Numbered from the stretch's first letter, positions 35,444 to 47,481 are shown. The stretch: 64,000 nt of DNA from Cryptomeria japonica (GCF_030272615.1 NC_081413.1:335954302-336018301), one strand, 5' to 3'. Notes: a model not told the origin generated them from the letters alone. Made by a program: numbers and translations.

Positions 35444-36551
35444 GCCAAAAACCTAATTTTTCAACTTGCTCCGATGGACATGAAAATTATACCCTTGGCT
35501 AATGTGCCTGCTCTGATTCCATTTTCGGGATCGAAATCGAAATTCGAGATTGTCTTGCTAGTCAATTTCACAATTTTGACCACTTAGCACTTTTTTCATC
35601 AACTGCTCATTTTTTTTCTTCAAATTGCGCTCAATTTCAAACACTGAATCTTAATTCCATTTCATTCCACGCTAATCATTACAATCAACTCTATGCTCAA
35701 TTTCTCATCAATAAACGCCGAAATTTTTAGAAAAATCCTCAGAATCAATTTGCGCTCAAATGACTATTCATCGCACAATTGCTTAAAATCAACTACCCTC
35801 GCTATCTTTCGATTTCGCTCTCGAGGGGGCATACAAGTGACCTTATGACTTCACATTCTTCAAAATCTCAAGAAATTTTTCAAATTTTCATCAAAAGTCG
35901 AGCAAAATCTTTTCAATTAAAAGAAAATCAATCCTTATTGCTAAGAGGCATCTCAGCTTCATCGCTTCACATCAAGTTGAGATCTCTCGATCATCCGAAT
36001 TTAATCAATCGCCAGGGGCATATCAGTTTCATCGCTTCACATCAAGCTAATATTTGTCTTCATCTGAATTAATCTCTTAACGTTAATCAGTTTCATCGCT
36101 TCAAATCAAGCTGATTATTCGTTTAAACTCAATCAAAAGTTTAAAGAGTTTCTTTGATCACTCTAAATCTAAGCAGGTGTTCAGTATTCGTTCTTGATCA
36201 AGCTGGATGATTTATTCTTCACTCATCATGTCTTGATCAATCAAGTTCAAGATCGATTTTTTTTTTTTTTTATCATCACTCACTGCATCTAAGTTCAATC
36301 AAGTTCTAGATCAGTAAGATCCACTTCTTGATCAATCAAGTTCAAGTTCGGTATCTTTGTTTTCTATCGTTCCTCAGTTCAATCAAGTTCGAGATCAATA
36401 TCACTTTAATTCGACCTCATTTAGCTTTGTCGCTTCGAATCAAGCTAAACACCTTGCTTTTTTATCTAGTTCATGATCAATCAAGTTCAGAACTGACATC
36501 TCCTAGACATCACACATTCTTTGAACCAACGCGCTACTTGCACATTAATTC
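35444..36551 (+). other. A 3' noncoding region with repeated dyads
   Basis: Between the antisense promoter and the polypurine tract I see no gene. Repeats of CATCGCTTCACATCAAG (35950-36120) and of TTGATCAATCAAGTTC (about 36195-36500) form degenerate arrays. Many units are self-complementary (TTGATCAATCAA, AGCTTGA/TCAAGCT). Confidence 0.65.
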
Positions 36552-36564
36552 AAAGAGGGGCAAA
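36552..36564 (+). other. Polypurine tract of A
   Basis: AAAGAGGGGCAAA directly before the TG of the 3' LTR. It is nearly identical to the tracts of B1 and B2. It serves as the plus-strand DNA primer in LTR retroelements. Confidence 0.9.
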
Positions 36565-37709
36565 TGTAATACCCTAAAATTGGTCATCTAAACCATGGGC
36601 CCCTAATCTCAACAACATCACCAAGGTCCTAACCAAAAGGCAATTAAATCAATCTTGAGCACATAATTAATTCTTTAATTATCAAATATTACATGGCAAA
36701 ATCAATTACCCAATATTAATTAAATATTTATTTAATTAATTGAATCATTTCCAAGAATATCATTTTGATCAATTATCCCATTTTAATTTATTAAATATCT
36801 TTGCATATTTAATTAATTAATAAATTTGCCATTCAATCATGCAAAAAAAAAAAGAATTAATTTGCTACAAAACAAAGAGTTGAATTGAAACAAAATCAAA
36901 AAAAAAAAAGAGTTGAATTAAGAGAGAAATCAAACTTGAGATATTATTTCTTTTTCTAAATTTAGAACTTGAAATCAGAAAAGCAATTAATTGAATTATT
37001 AATTATTCTCTTAAATTGGAACTCAAAGCTTTTCAGAAAAAAGAAGTTCAGTTGCATTAAAAAGACTCTTTTCTTGATTAAATTGAAGAATTGTCTATTT
37101 TTATCACAAATGCATGGAATTGATTTATTATTGTTTTCCAATGCAACTTGGACTTCTAATTCGAATGCATTTCAATTGAACTATAATTGGAATCTATCTC
37201 AAGGTTAACTCAACCTGATTTCTCAATTATTTTCAATTAATCCTAAATTGATCTTTTTCATCATCTCTCTGTAATTCTCTATAAATTCAGTCATCGGCTC
37301 TCGTTCCAATTCACCCCGGAGATTTTTGAGATATACATCATTATTATACTGATTTTGCTTTGGAGTCATTGATTATTATTGCTTTTTTTTAGATTACTTG
37401 CATCCATTTTACATTCATTATTGCTTACATCCATTGTTGCTTGAATTGGTTATTATTGCTTGAATTATTCATTTATCTTGCATCCATATAGCTTAATATC
37501 ATATAGATTAAATCCTTCGTCTTGGTGTAGTCTAGTCACTGGTATTGCTTATAACAAACTGAGAGCAATCTTATACTCGCATCATTTAGAAGGCAATGGG
37601 TCGCTTTACTATGGTTTATTTTTATTGATTATTGATTACTAACCATGCATATAATGACTTAATTGAAGTGTTGTGCTTGCAGCTATAGGTTCACTTTTTC
37701 ACACACACA
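36565..37709 (+). repeat. 3' LTR of A (1145 bp)
   Basis: TGTAATACCC to ACACACACA. It keeps the 83-bp segment (37221-37303) lost from the 5' LTR, including TATAAATT at 37280-37287, so any transcript it starts would run into the right flank. Family B uses the same TCTATAAATT TATA context. Confidence 0.93.
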
Positions 37710-37714
37710 TTTTG
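37710..37714. repeat. Target site duplication of A, right copy (TTTTG)
   Basis: Partner of 219-223. Host sequence resumes directly after it with CATGGCATG. Confidence 0.92.
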
Positions 37715-38042
37715 CATGGCATGTTTTTTGGTTTTCTTATGCATGGTTCGACAAGTCTAGCTATAACTATGCATATGTAGGTATGATGGTGGCGTTTCTC
37801 CTTCACATATACCCACCAAGTTCCTGTAAAGGGCTTGTGTACACAAGGATGTCATTGTACTCTCATGCCTCATATATACCATCATAATTATACGTGAACT
37901 TGCATACATAATATAACCTTTTGTTTGAGATTCTAGTCCACATATAGGAAAATCAATACATCTTGGCTTTTATAACCAACGGTGTTGTTATCCCTTTGCA
38001 ATATCAAAACTAGGATTTCTCTCAAAATAAATGCACAACAAT
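37715..38042. other. Gap between A and the next solo LTR, no gene seen
   Basis: AT-rich sequence, likely the older host or repeat DNA into which A inserted. No open frame with recognisable motifs. Confidence 0.6.
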
Positions 38043-38047
38043 CTCAT

Positions 38048-41000
38048 TGTCATAACCCTCTACCATTTTGAATTGCTACTACTATTGTTATTTCTATTAT
38101 ATCATTTTGAGGTTATGTTAGAAATGAATTTATTGAATATGATTATAATAATGAACACACACATAAAAAATAATTTAAATAAAAATTATTAAATTCCTCA
38201 ATTTCAAATAAGCACATGTTGTAGGAGAAATTGGAAGCTTCTAGAGGGAATCTTCATCCTCCATTTTCTTGCATGTAACTTCTCCATTTAGTGATCAATC
38301 AATTTTTCATGAGGATAATTTAAAAAAAAGAATCTCATTTTCAATTAATTCTCTTGATAGTGGAATTGAGGGATCTTTTCTATATAATGTATGCAATTTT
38401 TCGAAAGGAGGGGGGTTGATTCATTTCTTTGAAGAAATTTCTCATGTTTCATGTTGATAGAAATAGGATTTCTTTTGTTATCATGTTTTATTGGTAGAAT
38501 TGTTAAGTTTGTTTGAAGAAAATTCACCAAGTTACAAGGAAGGATATATGAAGGATAGCCAGAAGATTGGAGGGGATTCAACATCAAGCTTTGACAACCA
38601 GGTTCCCTTCTCTCGCTTTCCGTTAATTACATATAGAAGAAAATTGTATTATCAAAAAAAATAGTTTCTATCATTTCTTTTAGATCTTCAAGTATATAAA
38701 AATTCTAGATTGTTTAGAAACAAAGAAAAATCTTTTTCTTAATTAGGATAATTATTTATAAAAGTACCTTTCACATAATATATATATTTGAAAACCAAAA
38801 GTTTTATCAATCTGGAGTCATTTAACTATGATTTTGGCTTATCTCTTGAACCTCAAATCGAATACTCAACTTCTATTGTAAGTTTAATAGAACTTAGCTT
38901 TGAAGATTAAATGAGTTATGATTGTCATTAGGGAATCCTTACCTTAATATGTGCTTGAGAAACCTATTCCATGATCACTTGGTAGATTATACAACTATTT
39001 TAATTGAGATAACCTAGGAGCAAATATTAACTCTCTTGTAAGAGTTTGTGATTAATAAGTTATCGTTTGTAGAAAATGTCCAAGGGATAAATAGATTCAA
39101 GTGGATAGTTATCTCCTTATAATATTGCATTAGTTCAAGAACCACTAAAAGAAGATTTCATTTATTAATTGGGGTTATTTAGGAACCATAATCATATTGG
39201 TTAATTAAAAGTAGATTGTTGGGATCATCTAAAATTCATGTTCATATTGGTTAAATGAAAATGAATTGGTTGGAATTAGAAAGGAGTCTTATTCATAACG
39301 ATTGATTGAAGGTATATTTATTTGAAATATTTAGGAGTCTTATTCACATTGGTTAATAAGCAATTGGTTGATTTGGGATTATTCATATTGGTTTCTCTTA
39401 TTTTCAACATTGGTAATTAAAAATAGTGTGGATATCAAGGTTATTATTAAAATCTTTCCATCAAACATGTTAGTAATAATTTCATTTCCAAAGTATTATT
39501 ATTTGATGATTTCAAATTTCTTCAACAATTATTAGGACTCATATTTAAAGCAAGGATTATCATTTGTAGAAAATGCTTAAAGAATTAATTTTATGTTACT
39601 TTAATTGGAATAATTAGCTGATTTAACGATGATGCGGTTATTATTAAGCTTATCATTAAATAGTTCTTTTTCTTCCTTCAACAAATAAGTGATAAATTCA
39701 TTTCCAAAGTTTCAATGTTTAATCATTTTATTTAAGCAATCTAATACCTTTAAAATATTAAGAGTTGTACTCAAGAGTAATGGATGTTCCAAAATAATTT
39801 TATATTACAAGTGAATTCAGATTCTTTTCATAAGTTGTCTTTTACAAGTATTAAGCAATTAGTATTTCATGTATTTAGTCTAGCCTTAAAGTTTTAATCA
39901 TGGTTTATTTTCAAGAAAATGCCATTCCAAATAGTTGATTTGTTAATGCTCCTTTCAATTACTAAGTTCAAGCATGAAATAGTTCATTTCCATTATTATT
40001 GCTTCTCTTGATATTCATGAATTCAGAATTAATTTTGAGTTAGACAACTAAACAAGAGGAGTTGGAAACAATAAACCTTAGCAGCATTCAGTATCTACGG
40101 TGCCTCTAGGTCATGCTTACGGGTAATACCGTCATGTTGAACTACTGCACCTAACGCCTAATAAATCTACATCAACAACGTTTGTGGCATCATCCCTATA
40201 AATCATCAAGGAGTAATAAGGGACACTTGGAAGTTAAAATCCAAGGTGTGCGTAATCCCCCTTGGATCGATAAACTAGTAAGATAATCTTTAAATGAATT
40301 TACATCCGCTAGATAAACTTTAGTAAACCCTGTTAGGGTTGTTTGAGTGTGATGCTTTTAAAAATTGGCTTAATGTTGAAGCATGTTTGACGATTTGATA
40401 ATTGGATCAAGGGTGACGCTTATGATAGGTATTAGGACCTAGTTGTTTTAGGCCACAAGCAATAGGCCACCTTGAGCCTTTTCTTAAAGCTACCGTCGTG
40501 GGTAGCAACCACAAAGAAACTGTTTTGGACATTGACCCAAGAAAGGGTTGTGTACCCACCAAAATAGTTTACATTAAACCATAGATTAGAAAATAGAACT
40601 ACATACTTTACGCCTTGATCCCGTGTCAAAACGAGTATGTAGGCAGTCTAGGGACATAGTTGTTCCTTGTACTCAAGCGTTCAGGGATGGGGTGTAGGAT
40701 TTGGTAAGTAGATGGACTGTGAAGTATCCTAATTTTAAAGATAAGGGAAATAAAGGGAAAAGTAATTCAATGCATACTTAGAAGGAACCCCGTATGGATT
40801 CGCTTGACTTCCCGAGGCTTTAGGCCAAATTTTGAGGCAAAATTCAAGCTTGCATTATGTTATTTCATTTTCTCCTAAGGACGGTGACCTCGGTGCACCC
40901 CTATTAGAGGAGTGTAGCTCTTAGTGAGTGACTCAAGACCCGGATGGTCCTGATGAGTCTAAGTCTCTGGCCAGAGAACCTCCTATCCCAAGTTGGATAG

Positions 41001-41239
41001 ATGCCTACCCCATTTGGGTAGATGCCTATCACATATTGGATAGATGAAACCTCCTATCCCGTATGGACAGATGCCTAACCCATATGGTTAGATTCTCATC
41101 TCAAATGGATGAATGCCCAATCCAATTGGATAGATGCCCAGAGTATGTGATTGAATGAAACACAGATGATTAAATAAATAAATTAAAAAAAAATTAAAAA
41201 TTATCAAAAATTATTAGGTTAGTAGTATGGGTTGTTACA
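38048..41239. mobile_element. Solo LTR of a third family (3192 bp)
   Basis: Termini TGTCATAACCC and GGGTTGTTACA form a TG...CA pair with short inverted ends. A perfect CTCAT duplication flanks them (38043-38047 and 41240-41244). No coding domains lie inside. The interior has AT-rich runs with repeats of TTCATATTGGTTAA (39150-39420) and a short tandem array of GGATAGATGCC-type units (about 40990-41150). The orientation is not determined. A 3.2-kb LTR is very long, as seen in some conifer gypsy families. Confidence 0.85.
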
Positions 41240-41244
41240 CTCAT

Positions 41245-42209
41245 CATCCTCATTCATAAGGCTTCCATGCAACCTATTCCATTATCTTTTCTTTTACTTT
41301 CTCACCTCTCTCTACCTTGAGGCTCCAATTTATTCCTTCTAGGGTTAACTTTAGTGGTGAATATTTCATGTCGGTGACCTGGAAAATGGTCAATATATTG
41401 TACCAATCGGGGGTAGCCATGTTGCCTGGACTTTATAAATATTTTTCAAATGCACGACCCAATCGCCCATTGTTTTATATAATTAATTATATCTCTATCA
41501 AGATTTCGCCAATAGAATCTTCATTTTCCACACAGTAAATTCAATATTTTTGCCTACACTTTCCAAGGTTGTCTTAATAGACGGTCATAATTTGCCAATA
41601 GCCATATAAATATTTATTGCCCAAGAGGACCCAATTCGCCTAGCATTTTGGGGAAGTGTGTCTCAATTCACCCTATTTTTCGTCAACTCTATTATAATTA
41701 CCAATTAATTGGATGGCACATAATTGCTTCAAAAATTATATAAGACATATTATAGTTAAGCGTGATTCACCAAATATTTGTATACCATATAAAATTCCTA
41801 CCAAATTCGCCAAATAAGGATTGGTATAAATATAGTAAAAAATCATATTTATCTCTACACAATTTGGTAAGTTTTGAGCTCTCAATTCGAATCACTAGCG
41901 AAGTTTCAAACTAGGACCAACTATTGTTGTTGATTGCATTGGCAACTGCTAGTGACCTAAAGGTAAGTGATCATTATTTTGAAGTGTTATAATATTATTC
42001 TGAATTCATCTCTATCTAATATATGTTTGCATTGTTGAGTTCATTTTGTATTTCTCTCAAGAACTTACCCAAACATTTGAATTTGAAACTACTTTCGTGC
42101 TCCCTATATTAAAATCAAACCAAGTTACATAGAGATTAACATCATATTTTCCTAACACACTAACCATTACATCCAACCTCCATTATTAATAGACCCTCCT
42201 ATGCTAGAG
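41245..42209. other. Intergenic stretch with a possible promoter and splice donor
   Basis: No coding domain. The motif AATTCGCC or a variant recurs several times (41460-41820). TATAAATATA at about 41828 and AAAG/GTAAGTGATC at about 41960 would fit a short transcribed leader exon on the plus strand. No downstream plus-strand ORF supports it. Confidence 0.4.
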
Positions 42210-43380
42210 ACCACCCCCTCCCAGAACATAGAAAAACACAAATCCCCATCCTCCTTATATATATTGTAGAATGATGGCCAATTGCTCTCTAATTTCCATC
42301 AATTCTCTAGTGGAAGCCTTCAAGAGCCATTTATCCCCCTTATCAATCATCTTCTGAAATGGAGCCAAGTTATTATTTATCACTTCTATCCAATAAACCT
42401 CCCAAGCTTCTTCAATGAATGATCTTTTATGTATCTTTTCTGCCTTATGCTTAACAACCTCCTCGTCCTCCTCCTCGGACCCAAAAGACCCATTCTCCTC
42501 TGGATCATCCTTGGAGTCCGACGAAACATAGTTGTCGGGGTTGAAAAAGGTACAAATACGCTAGCCCCCAAGTTAGCCTCCTCTATAATGGCATTGGCTA
42601 TTGCATGCCCATCAACTACCCGAATGAACCTATCAATCCTCTAGATGCACACCTCCCTGGAATCTAGAACATCTACTAGTGGGCTAATTACAGCCTCATA
42701 CATGAATCCATCACACCAATGCCTACCTACACCAAGCATGCATTCGACTAAGCTCTTCACCATGAAAAACACTTTTTCATCTGTGTGGAATAACCTTTGC
42801 ATTGCATTCGCAAAGTTTCATCTCTGCAAATACAACTCACCTCGAAATGATGAACCATGCTTCCCCTATGATGACTCCTTTCCTCTACAACAAGATTCCC
42901 AGTGTCTACCTCCAACATGGCTCTCCCAATTAATCTGGATAACTTTCAGATCCATCTTCCCTCCCATTTATAGCCTAGCTCCTTCTGGATTCTTCCATGG
43001 ATAGAACTGGGAAAGTAAAATGTACTCTAGACCTCTATTCTAGACCCAAGAGATGTCCCTTCCAAATCTCCCATAATCAACTTCGTGATACAACTGTTAA
43101 AACTAGAAAAAGCCACAATGATAATAATATTCCTTATCTGAATAAATCCCCTATCCAACTCCTATGCATGCTCAATCATCTCTGTCCGAATTCCACCAAA
43201 TATCCTATTCTCAGGATGATCCTCCCATTTCCACATGATATCTCAAGTCTAAACTAGAGCATATCCTTCGGGGAAAACAACTATGGATGAATGATGCTAA
43301 CCAATCCCCTACCTTGAAAGCGGAGATGAATCTCCACCCTCCATGACACCTATCTCCCTTAATTTCAATAGCTTCCTCAA
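42210..43380 (-). pseudogene. Decayed unidentified ORF, minus strand
   Basis: Minus-strand frames carry long stretches of protein-like sequence: MWKWEDHPENRIFGGI, RNIIIIVAFSSFNSC and IHGRIQKELGYKWEG in one frame, then an acidic EEDEEVVKHKAEK in another. Several stops and frame changes separate them. I recognise no domain. Composition (more GC-rich than its surroundings) and frame continuity suggest an old TE or host coding sequence. Confidence 0.4.
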
Positions 43381-43469
43381 AGGGAAAATTTGTGGTTAAA
43401 ATTTGTTCTTTTTCTTTCTTTCTTTAATTAAAAGCATTAATGTATTCATGTATTAAAACCTTTCATTCC

Positions 43470-43924
43470 TGACAGTGCTCACACATGTCTCTAAGTCTAT
43501 TCTGAGGACTTTTTGAAGAAACATGTGTCCTTCACAACTTCAGCTTAGAATAGAGCTTATGTTGTCGATTAAAATTAATTAAGTATACAATTTATAATAG
43601 TTAATTAATTACTAGACAATGCTCAGACTTGTCTCTATTCCGATGACTTTTTGAAGAAACCTTTGTCCTTCAGAACTTCAGGCCAAAATAGAGCTTATGT
43701 CGTTGATCTGCGATCATCTAACAGTCATTAAGTTGATTTATTAATTTAATATTTAAATATAAGTAATAAATAATTTTATACTTTGTTTATTTCATTTTAT
43801 TTGCATGTATTTTAAGTTCTTTATTGGTTAATTGTTGAATTAGTTTGTATATCTAGCCCGTTAGTGGTTGGATCTTTAGGGTCTACAAATAGGTCAATAT
43901 TTAGCATACATAGATGTATGTATC

Positions 43925-44018
<94 letters not shown>

Positions 44019-44770
44019 TATGATGTTATAGACGATATATATATACTATGATGTTATAGACGATTATGGATGTATTTATGATGCCTATATGTAATAATTT
44101 TAATCCATGTTCTTTTGAATATGATGCTATAGACTATGACCTAACCTTTATGCTGAAAACACCACAAGATTGAGAGGGGGTGAATTATTCTAAACAAAAT
44201 CCTAAAAATATTTAATCACAAGTACTTATCAATTATCATTAACAAATTAAACATCAATACAAGATAGAACAAAAAAACACCAAACACATGAAAACCATAA
44301 TTTTTACCTAAAAAACCCAGTGTGGGAAAAACCATGGTGAGAATCACACTCACAATATAAATATAATAAAAATTAAAATTAATGACTTTCATATTTTACC
44401 CCATCGTGCACTTCCTTTGATATCAATGGTCCAGATCTTTGCGCGACTGCGCATTTAGATCAAGATGCTCTTTCACCTTAACTCTGCAGCCCTGATGCAC
44501 ACATGGCACATGGGCCCTGCTGACGTCAGGCTCTTCTTAAGTGGACCAATAAGATTATGCATGTTGGAGGTCAAAGGACACAACAGAAAGGGTTGGCCCA
44601 ATCTATCCTCCTCGTTAATTAAGTATACAATTTATAATAGTTAATTAGACAATGCTTAGACCTCTCTATTCCGGTGACTTTTTGAAGAAACCTTTGTCCT
44701 TCAGAACTTTGAGCTGAAATAGAGCTTATGTCATTGATCTGTGATCATCCAATGGTCATTTAGTTGATTG
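43470..44770. repeat. Three copies of a noncoding repeat around a TA tract
   Basis: The segment GACTTTTTGAAGAAACCTTTG, with flanks to AATAGAGCTTATGT, occurs at about 43500, 43648 and 44668. Copies two and three also share TTAAGTATACAATTTATAAT and the GATCATC..ATTTAGTTGATT tail. Between copies two and three lie the (TA)n tract and about 450 bp (44150-44600) with GATTGAGAGGGGGTGAAT, which resembles LTR-type sequence. No gene. Confidence 0.65.
43928..44017. repeat. (TA)n microsatellite, about 45 units
   Basis: An uninterrupted AT alternation of about 90 bp. It is followed by two copies of CTATGATGTTATAGACGAT, separated by a short TA run. Confidence 0.97.
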
Positions 44771-45231
44771 ATTAATTAATTACAGACTTATAGTTAACTA
44801 GCACTTGCAGCTCATTATATGGATAGCCGAAAGAATTTTAAAGATAAACTTTAATGTAGTTTACAATTACAAGTGAATAAATCAATCTAGTATTTAAATA
44901 CAAGTAATGAATAAATTTAAAATAAAAAAGTTTCTCATTCGCACTTATAGAGGTGGAATTAATGTCTAATCGTGTAGATTGATTGTAGAACAAAGCTCGG
45001 ACAACACATTGATGGAAGAACCCAATCCCAGACACTCCAAGATCCTTTTTCGATCCTCATTCATGAGCTTTCCTCTCGACAACGAAGTAGGACGTGAGGA
45101 GTACTGATTATTTATTCATTTTCGGTAGACATTTTTATTAAACATGTTTAAGAGTTCTTTGAGAGAGAGTGTTGCATAGAGTAGAGGATAATATTGAATT
45201 GAAGGGGTGTCGACAATGTTGCAGAGGGAAC

Positions 45232-45528
45232 ATGGAAGCTAGATTCACATTCAAAACAAAGAAGAAATTGGTTCCCTTCATGGGAAAAGTGTCGGATCAG
45301 AGATTGAAGGGCCTATTCCTATTCAAGGATGAAAGGCTTGTGGATGCGGTGAATCTCTTGCTGGGAGAGGAGATTTTCTATATTAGTCACAAATACAGGA
45401 CTAATATGGAAATCTATTCCCTTATTGTTGCATGGGGATTAGAATTTGAAGAGGATGCATACAAGGTGAAGAGGGCCTTGCAAACTTTAATTGCGGCAAA
45501 ATACCTGGGAGGGATGGATTCAATTTAG
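45232..45528 (+). pseudogene. Exon-like ORF interrupted by the LINE, left part
   Basis: ATG at 45232 opens MEARFTFKTKKKLVPFMGK ... VKRALQTLIAAKYLGGMDSI, then TAG at 45526-45528. The last base is the first base of the LINE target duplication. After the LINE the same phase continues as EWVVPGVGFIIFEGL ... (53297 onward). The TAG could be a TGG-to-TAG change or a genuine end. No family recognised. The charged, helix-rich composition suggests a real protein. Confidence 0.55.
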
Positions 45529-45537
45529 GAGTGGGTT
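45528..45537. repeat. LINE target duplication, left copy
   Basis: GGAGTGGGTT, matching 53287-53296. A further natural copy of GGAGTGGGTT at 53303 is part of the target sequence. Confidence 0.8.
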
Positions 45538-45721
45538 ATTTTTTATTAAGGTAAAAACAGGTTTTGAAGGGACCCCGAAACCCTTTACAAAAGGACCTTA
45601 CAAGATAAAAGAATTAAGCAACCAGGAGGAACAAACCCAAGAAAAGCCAGTGAAATAACTAGAGAAAACTAGCTAAAGCCCCAAAAAACCAGCAAAATCT
45701 GACTAGACCCAACAAAAGAAA

Positions 45722-47459
45722 CTAATTAATATTTTTTAGGGCATTAGCCAAGTTATTGCTAATCCCATACAGGTCTTTGATATTTTCCCTAAGATTAGGG
45801 ATCTCCTTAGCAGACGCAGCAGTAGCTTTCTTAACACTCGCTCTGGTTCTCTTTCCAACTCCACCCGGAGTAGCTTCACCACTTCCAATCTCGATAGAAT
45901 CTTCATCAATGTCAAGGTCCACCACCGGTTTGGGAGAATTGGAATTATCAAGGACCTTCAAGATATCCTCAAGGTTTTTAGTGACAATAGACAAGATATT
46001 CAGGATAATACCCAGCAGGTTTTTCATCGCCACTTTCCCTTTTGCCAGCAAGTTAATCTGAGCAGCCATTTTATTAACTTTCTCCTCCATTTCCTTCTTT
46101 CACTGCTTCTGATCCCTGTCATCTTCCTTCCTTTTTTCATCCATTTGTTTCCCATTTTTCTCTAGGTTCTTCAATAGTTCATAAGTCCATCTGTCATAAC
46201 CCAATCTGGCCTCAGTAAGTTTTTTAAGGTTATCCAAGAATAACCCTTCTCCAACGCTTTCCTTTTCCTCACTCAAACTATCATTTGCCATATCCTTCTC
46301 AGGTTCCTTGTTCTTCTCCCTCTTATAATTAAAATATTTTTCCTCATTATCCTTGTCATCCACATCCACCATGGGTTGGTTGTTGTCGTTGCCAGGGTCA
46401 ACACTATGAATTGGGCTATCATTGTCAGACTCGTTCTCACCTTCTTCATGCTCTGCTCCCATATCCTCATCTTTCCATCTGTCCTCACCCTCTGACTCGT
46501 CCATTTCCATTTCACTGCCCTCTTTTCCAATTTCCTCTGTGTCATTCTTATCTTCATGGACTTTCATCCCAATGGCACTCTTGCTTTTTTTCTTGGAGGT
46601 AGCCTCCTCCTTGCTAGGTTCCCCTTCCTCCAACATTCTCTTACCTTTCCCTGGAGAAGTGGATAACCTCTTGTTTTCCAACATGGAAAGGGTTTTACAA
46701 TGCTCATAAATGAGCATCAAAAGCCCACAATGGAGTACCGGATTCGAGGGATTCTTGATGTGTTTATTGAGAGACCTAGAAAGGGACCTGAAGAGATAGT
46801 AGGGCAGGGATACCCATTTCTCATGTCTAAAGTGGTTTAATAACACAAAGTGATAAGTGTGGGCTCTGGAAAAGTGGCCCTCAACAGCTATATATTCCAT
46901 TATGGCCTTCAAAACCTAGCCCCAGATTTTCTTGATGTTGGAGGCTTCGTAATAACCCCCTATGGCTTTTCCAATTTTAGCCCTCTCCTTTTCCTTGTGC
47001 AGGAACAAATTTACCGCATTATTGGAAACCTTGAGATCTCTAAAGAAATTAAGCCCAAAGTGGGGCATACCTGTCACAATCGCGATGAGGCTTGCGTCCA
47101 ATTTGAACCTAACACCATAGATTTTAAAGGACCCATTACACCAATTTTTTAGATATTTTGGAGACAACGAGATTAACCCTACCTTTGTCGTAATCAACCA
47201 GCTTCTCCATGAAACTAGTAAGGGAACCTTTTTCCAGCTTTGCCCAAACTTTCGGCATGTCCTTCCATCTGGATGTGTTGTCTGGTTCCTCCCTCCTTAA
47301 ATCCCCTCCCATATTCAATTTCAGACTTTCACCTCTGTTCTTCTGCAAACTCAAAACTTTCTTCCTGTTGTCGCTCAAGATTTTGAAAAAGATGACCCAC
47401 AAAGTGTGTGAAGTGATATTATATTTGATTGGGATTCTACCACTTTGCTAGGTAATCAT
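45722..47459 (-). pseudogene. LINE ORF3: unexpected third ORF between ORF2 and the tail
   Basis: ATG at 47459, just 22 bases after the ORF2 stop. One frame to about 47150, then one frameshift, then a single frame to TAA at 45722, about 578 codons in all. The N-terminal 250 residues (YNITSHTLWVIFFKIL, FKLDASLIAIVTGMPHFG, VSLPYYLFRSLSRSLNKHI) resemble the putative plant transposon protein type of domain, a resemblance I judge by eye only. An acidic Glu/Asp region follows, then a Lys/Arg patch (GKRTRASVKK) and a probable coiled coil. Stops are at about 47450 (TAG), 46916 and 46100. Not part of canonical L1 elements. Confidence 0.68.
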
Positions 47460-47481
47460 AACCTTTCTATCAAAGTATAAA

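Larger units (their letters stand above)
224..37709 (+). mobile_element. Family A: outer Ty3/gypsy (Tat-like) LTR retrotransposon with nested insertions
   Basis: The sequence shows two direct LTRs (224-1303 and 36565-37709), both starting TGTAATACCC and ending ACACACACA. A perfect 5-bp duplication TTTTG flanks them (219-223, 37710-37714). A PBS lies just inside the 5' LTR and a polypurine tract just before the 3' LTR. The internal order gag, protease, G-patch, RT, RNase H, second RNase H, integrase, then an antisense ORF, fits the Tat lineage. The 37.5-kb span includes about 20 kb of family-B sequence (a solo LTR and a tandem array), so the element alone is about 17 kb. Stops and frameshifts in every coding domain make it non-autonomous today. 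Confidence 0.95.

Noticed and set aside
43928..44017. (TA)n tract as a replication origin or promoter
   Set aside because: It is a simple microsatellite without any supporting context.
43500..44700. Repeats at 43500 and 44668 as an LTR pair
   Set aside because: There are three copies, not two, with no TG...CA ends, no PBS and no target duplication.
46422..46709. Plus-strand Ser/Pro-rich open frame
   Set aside because: It is the antisense shadow of the Glu/Asp-rich part of LINE ORF3.
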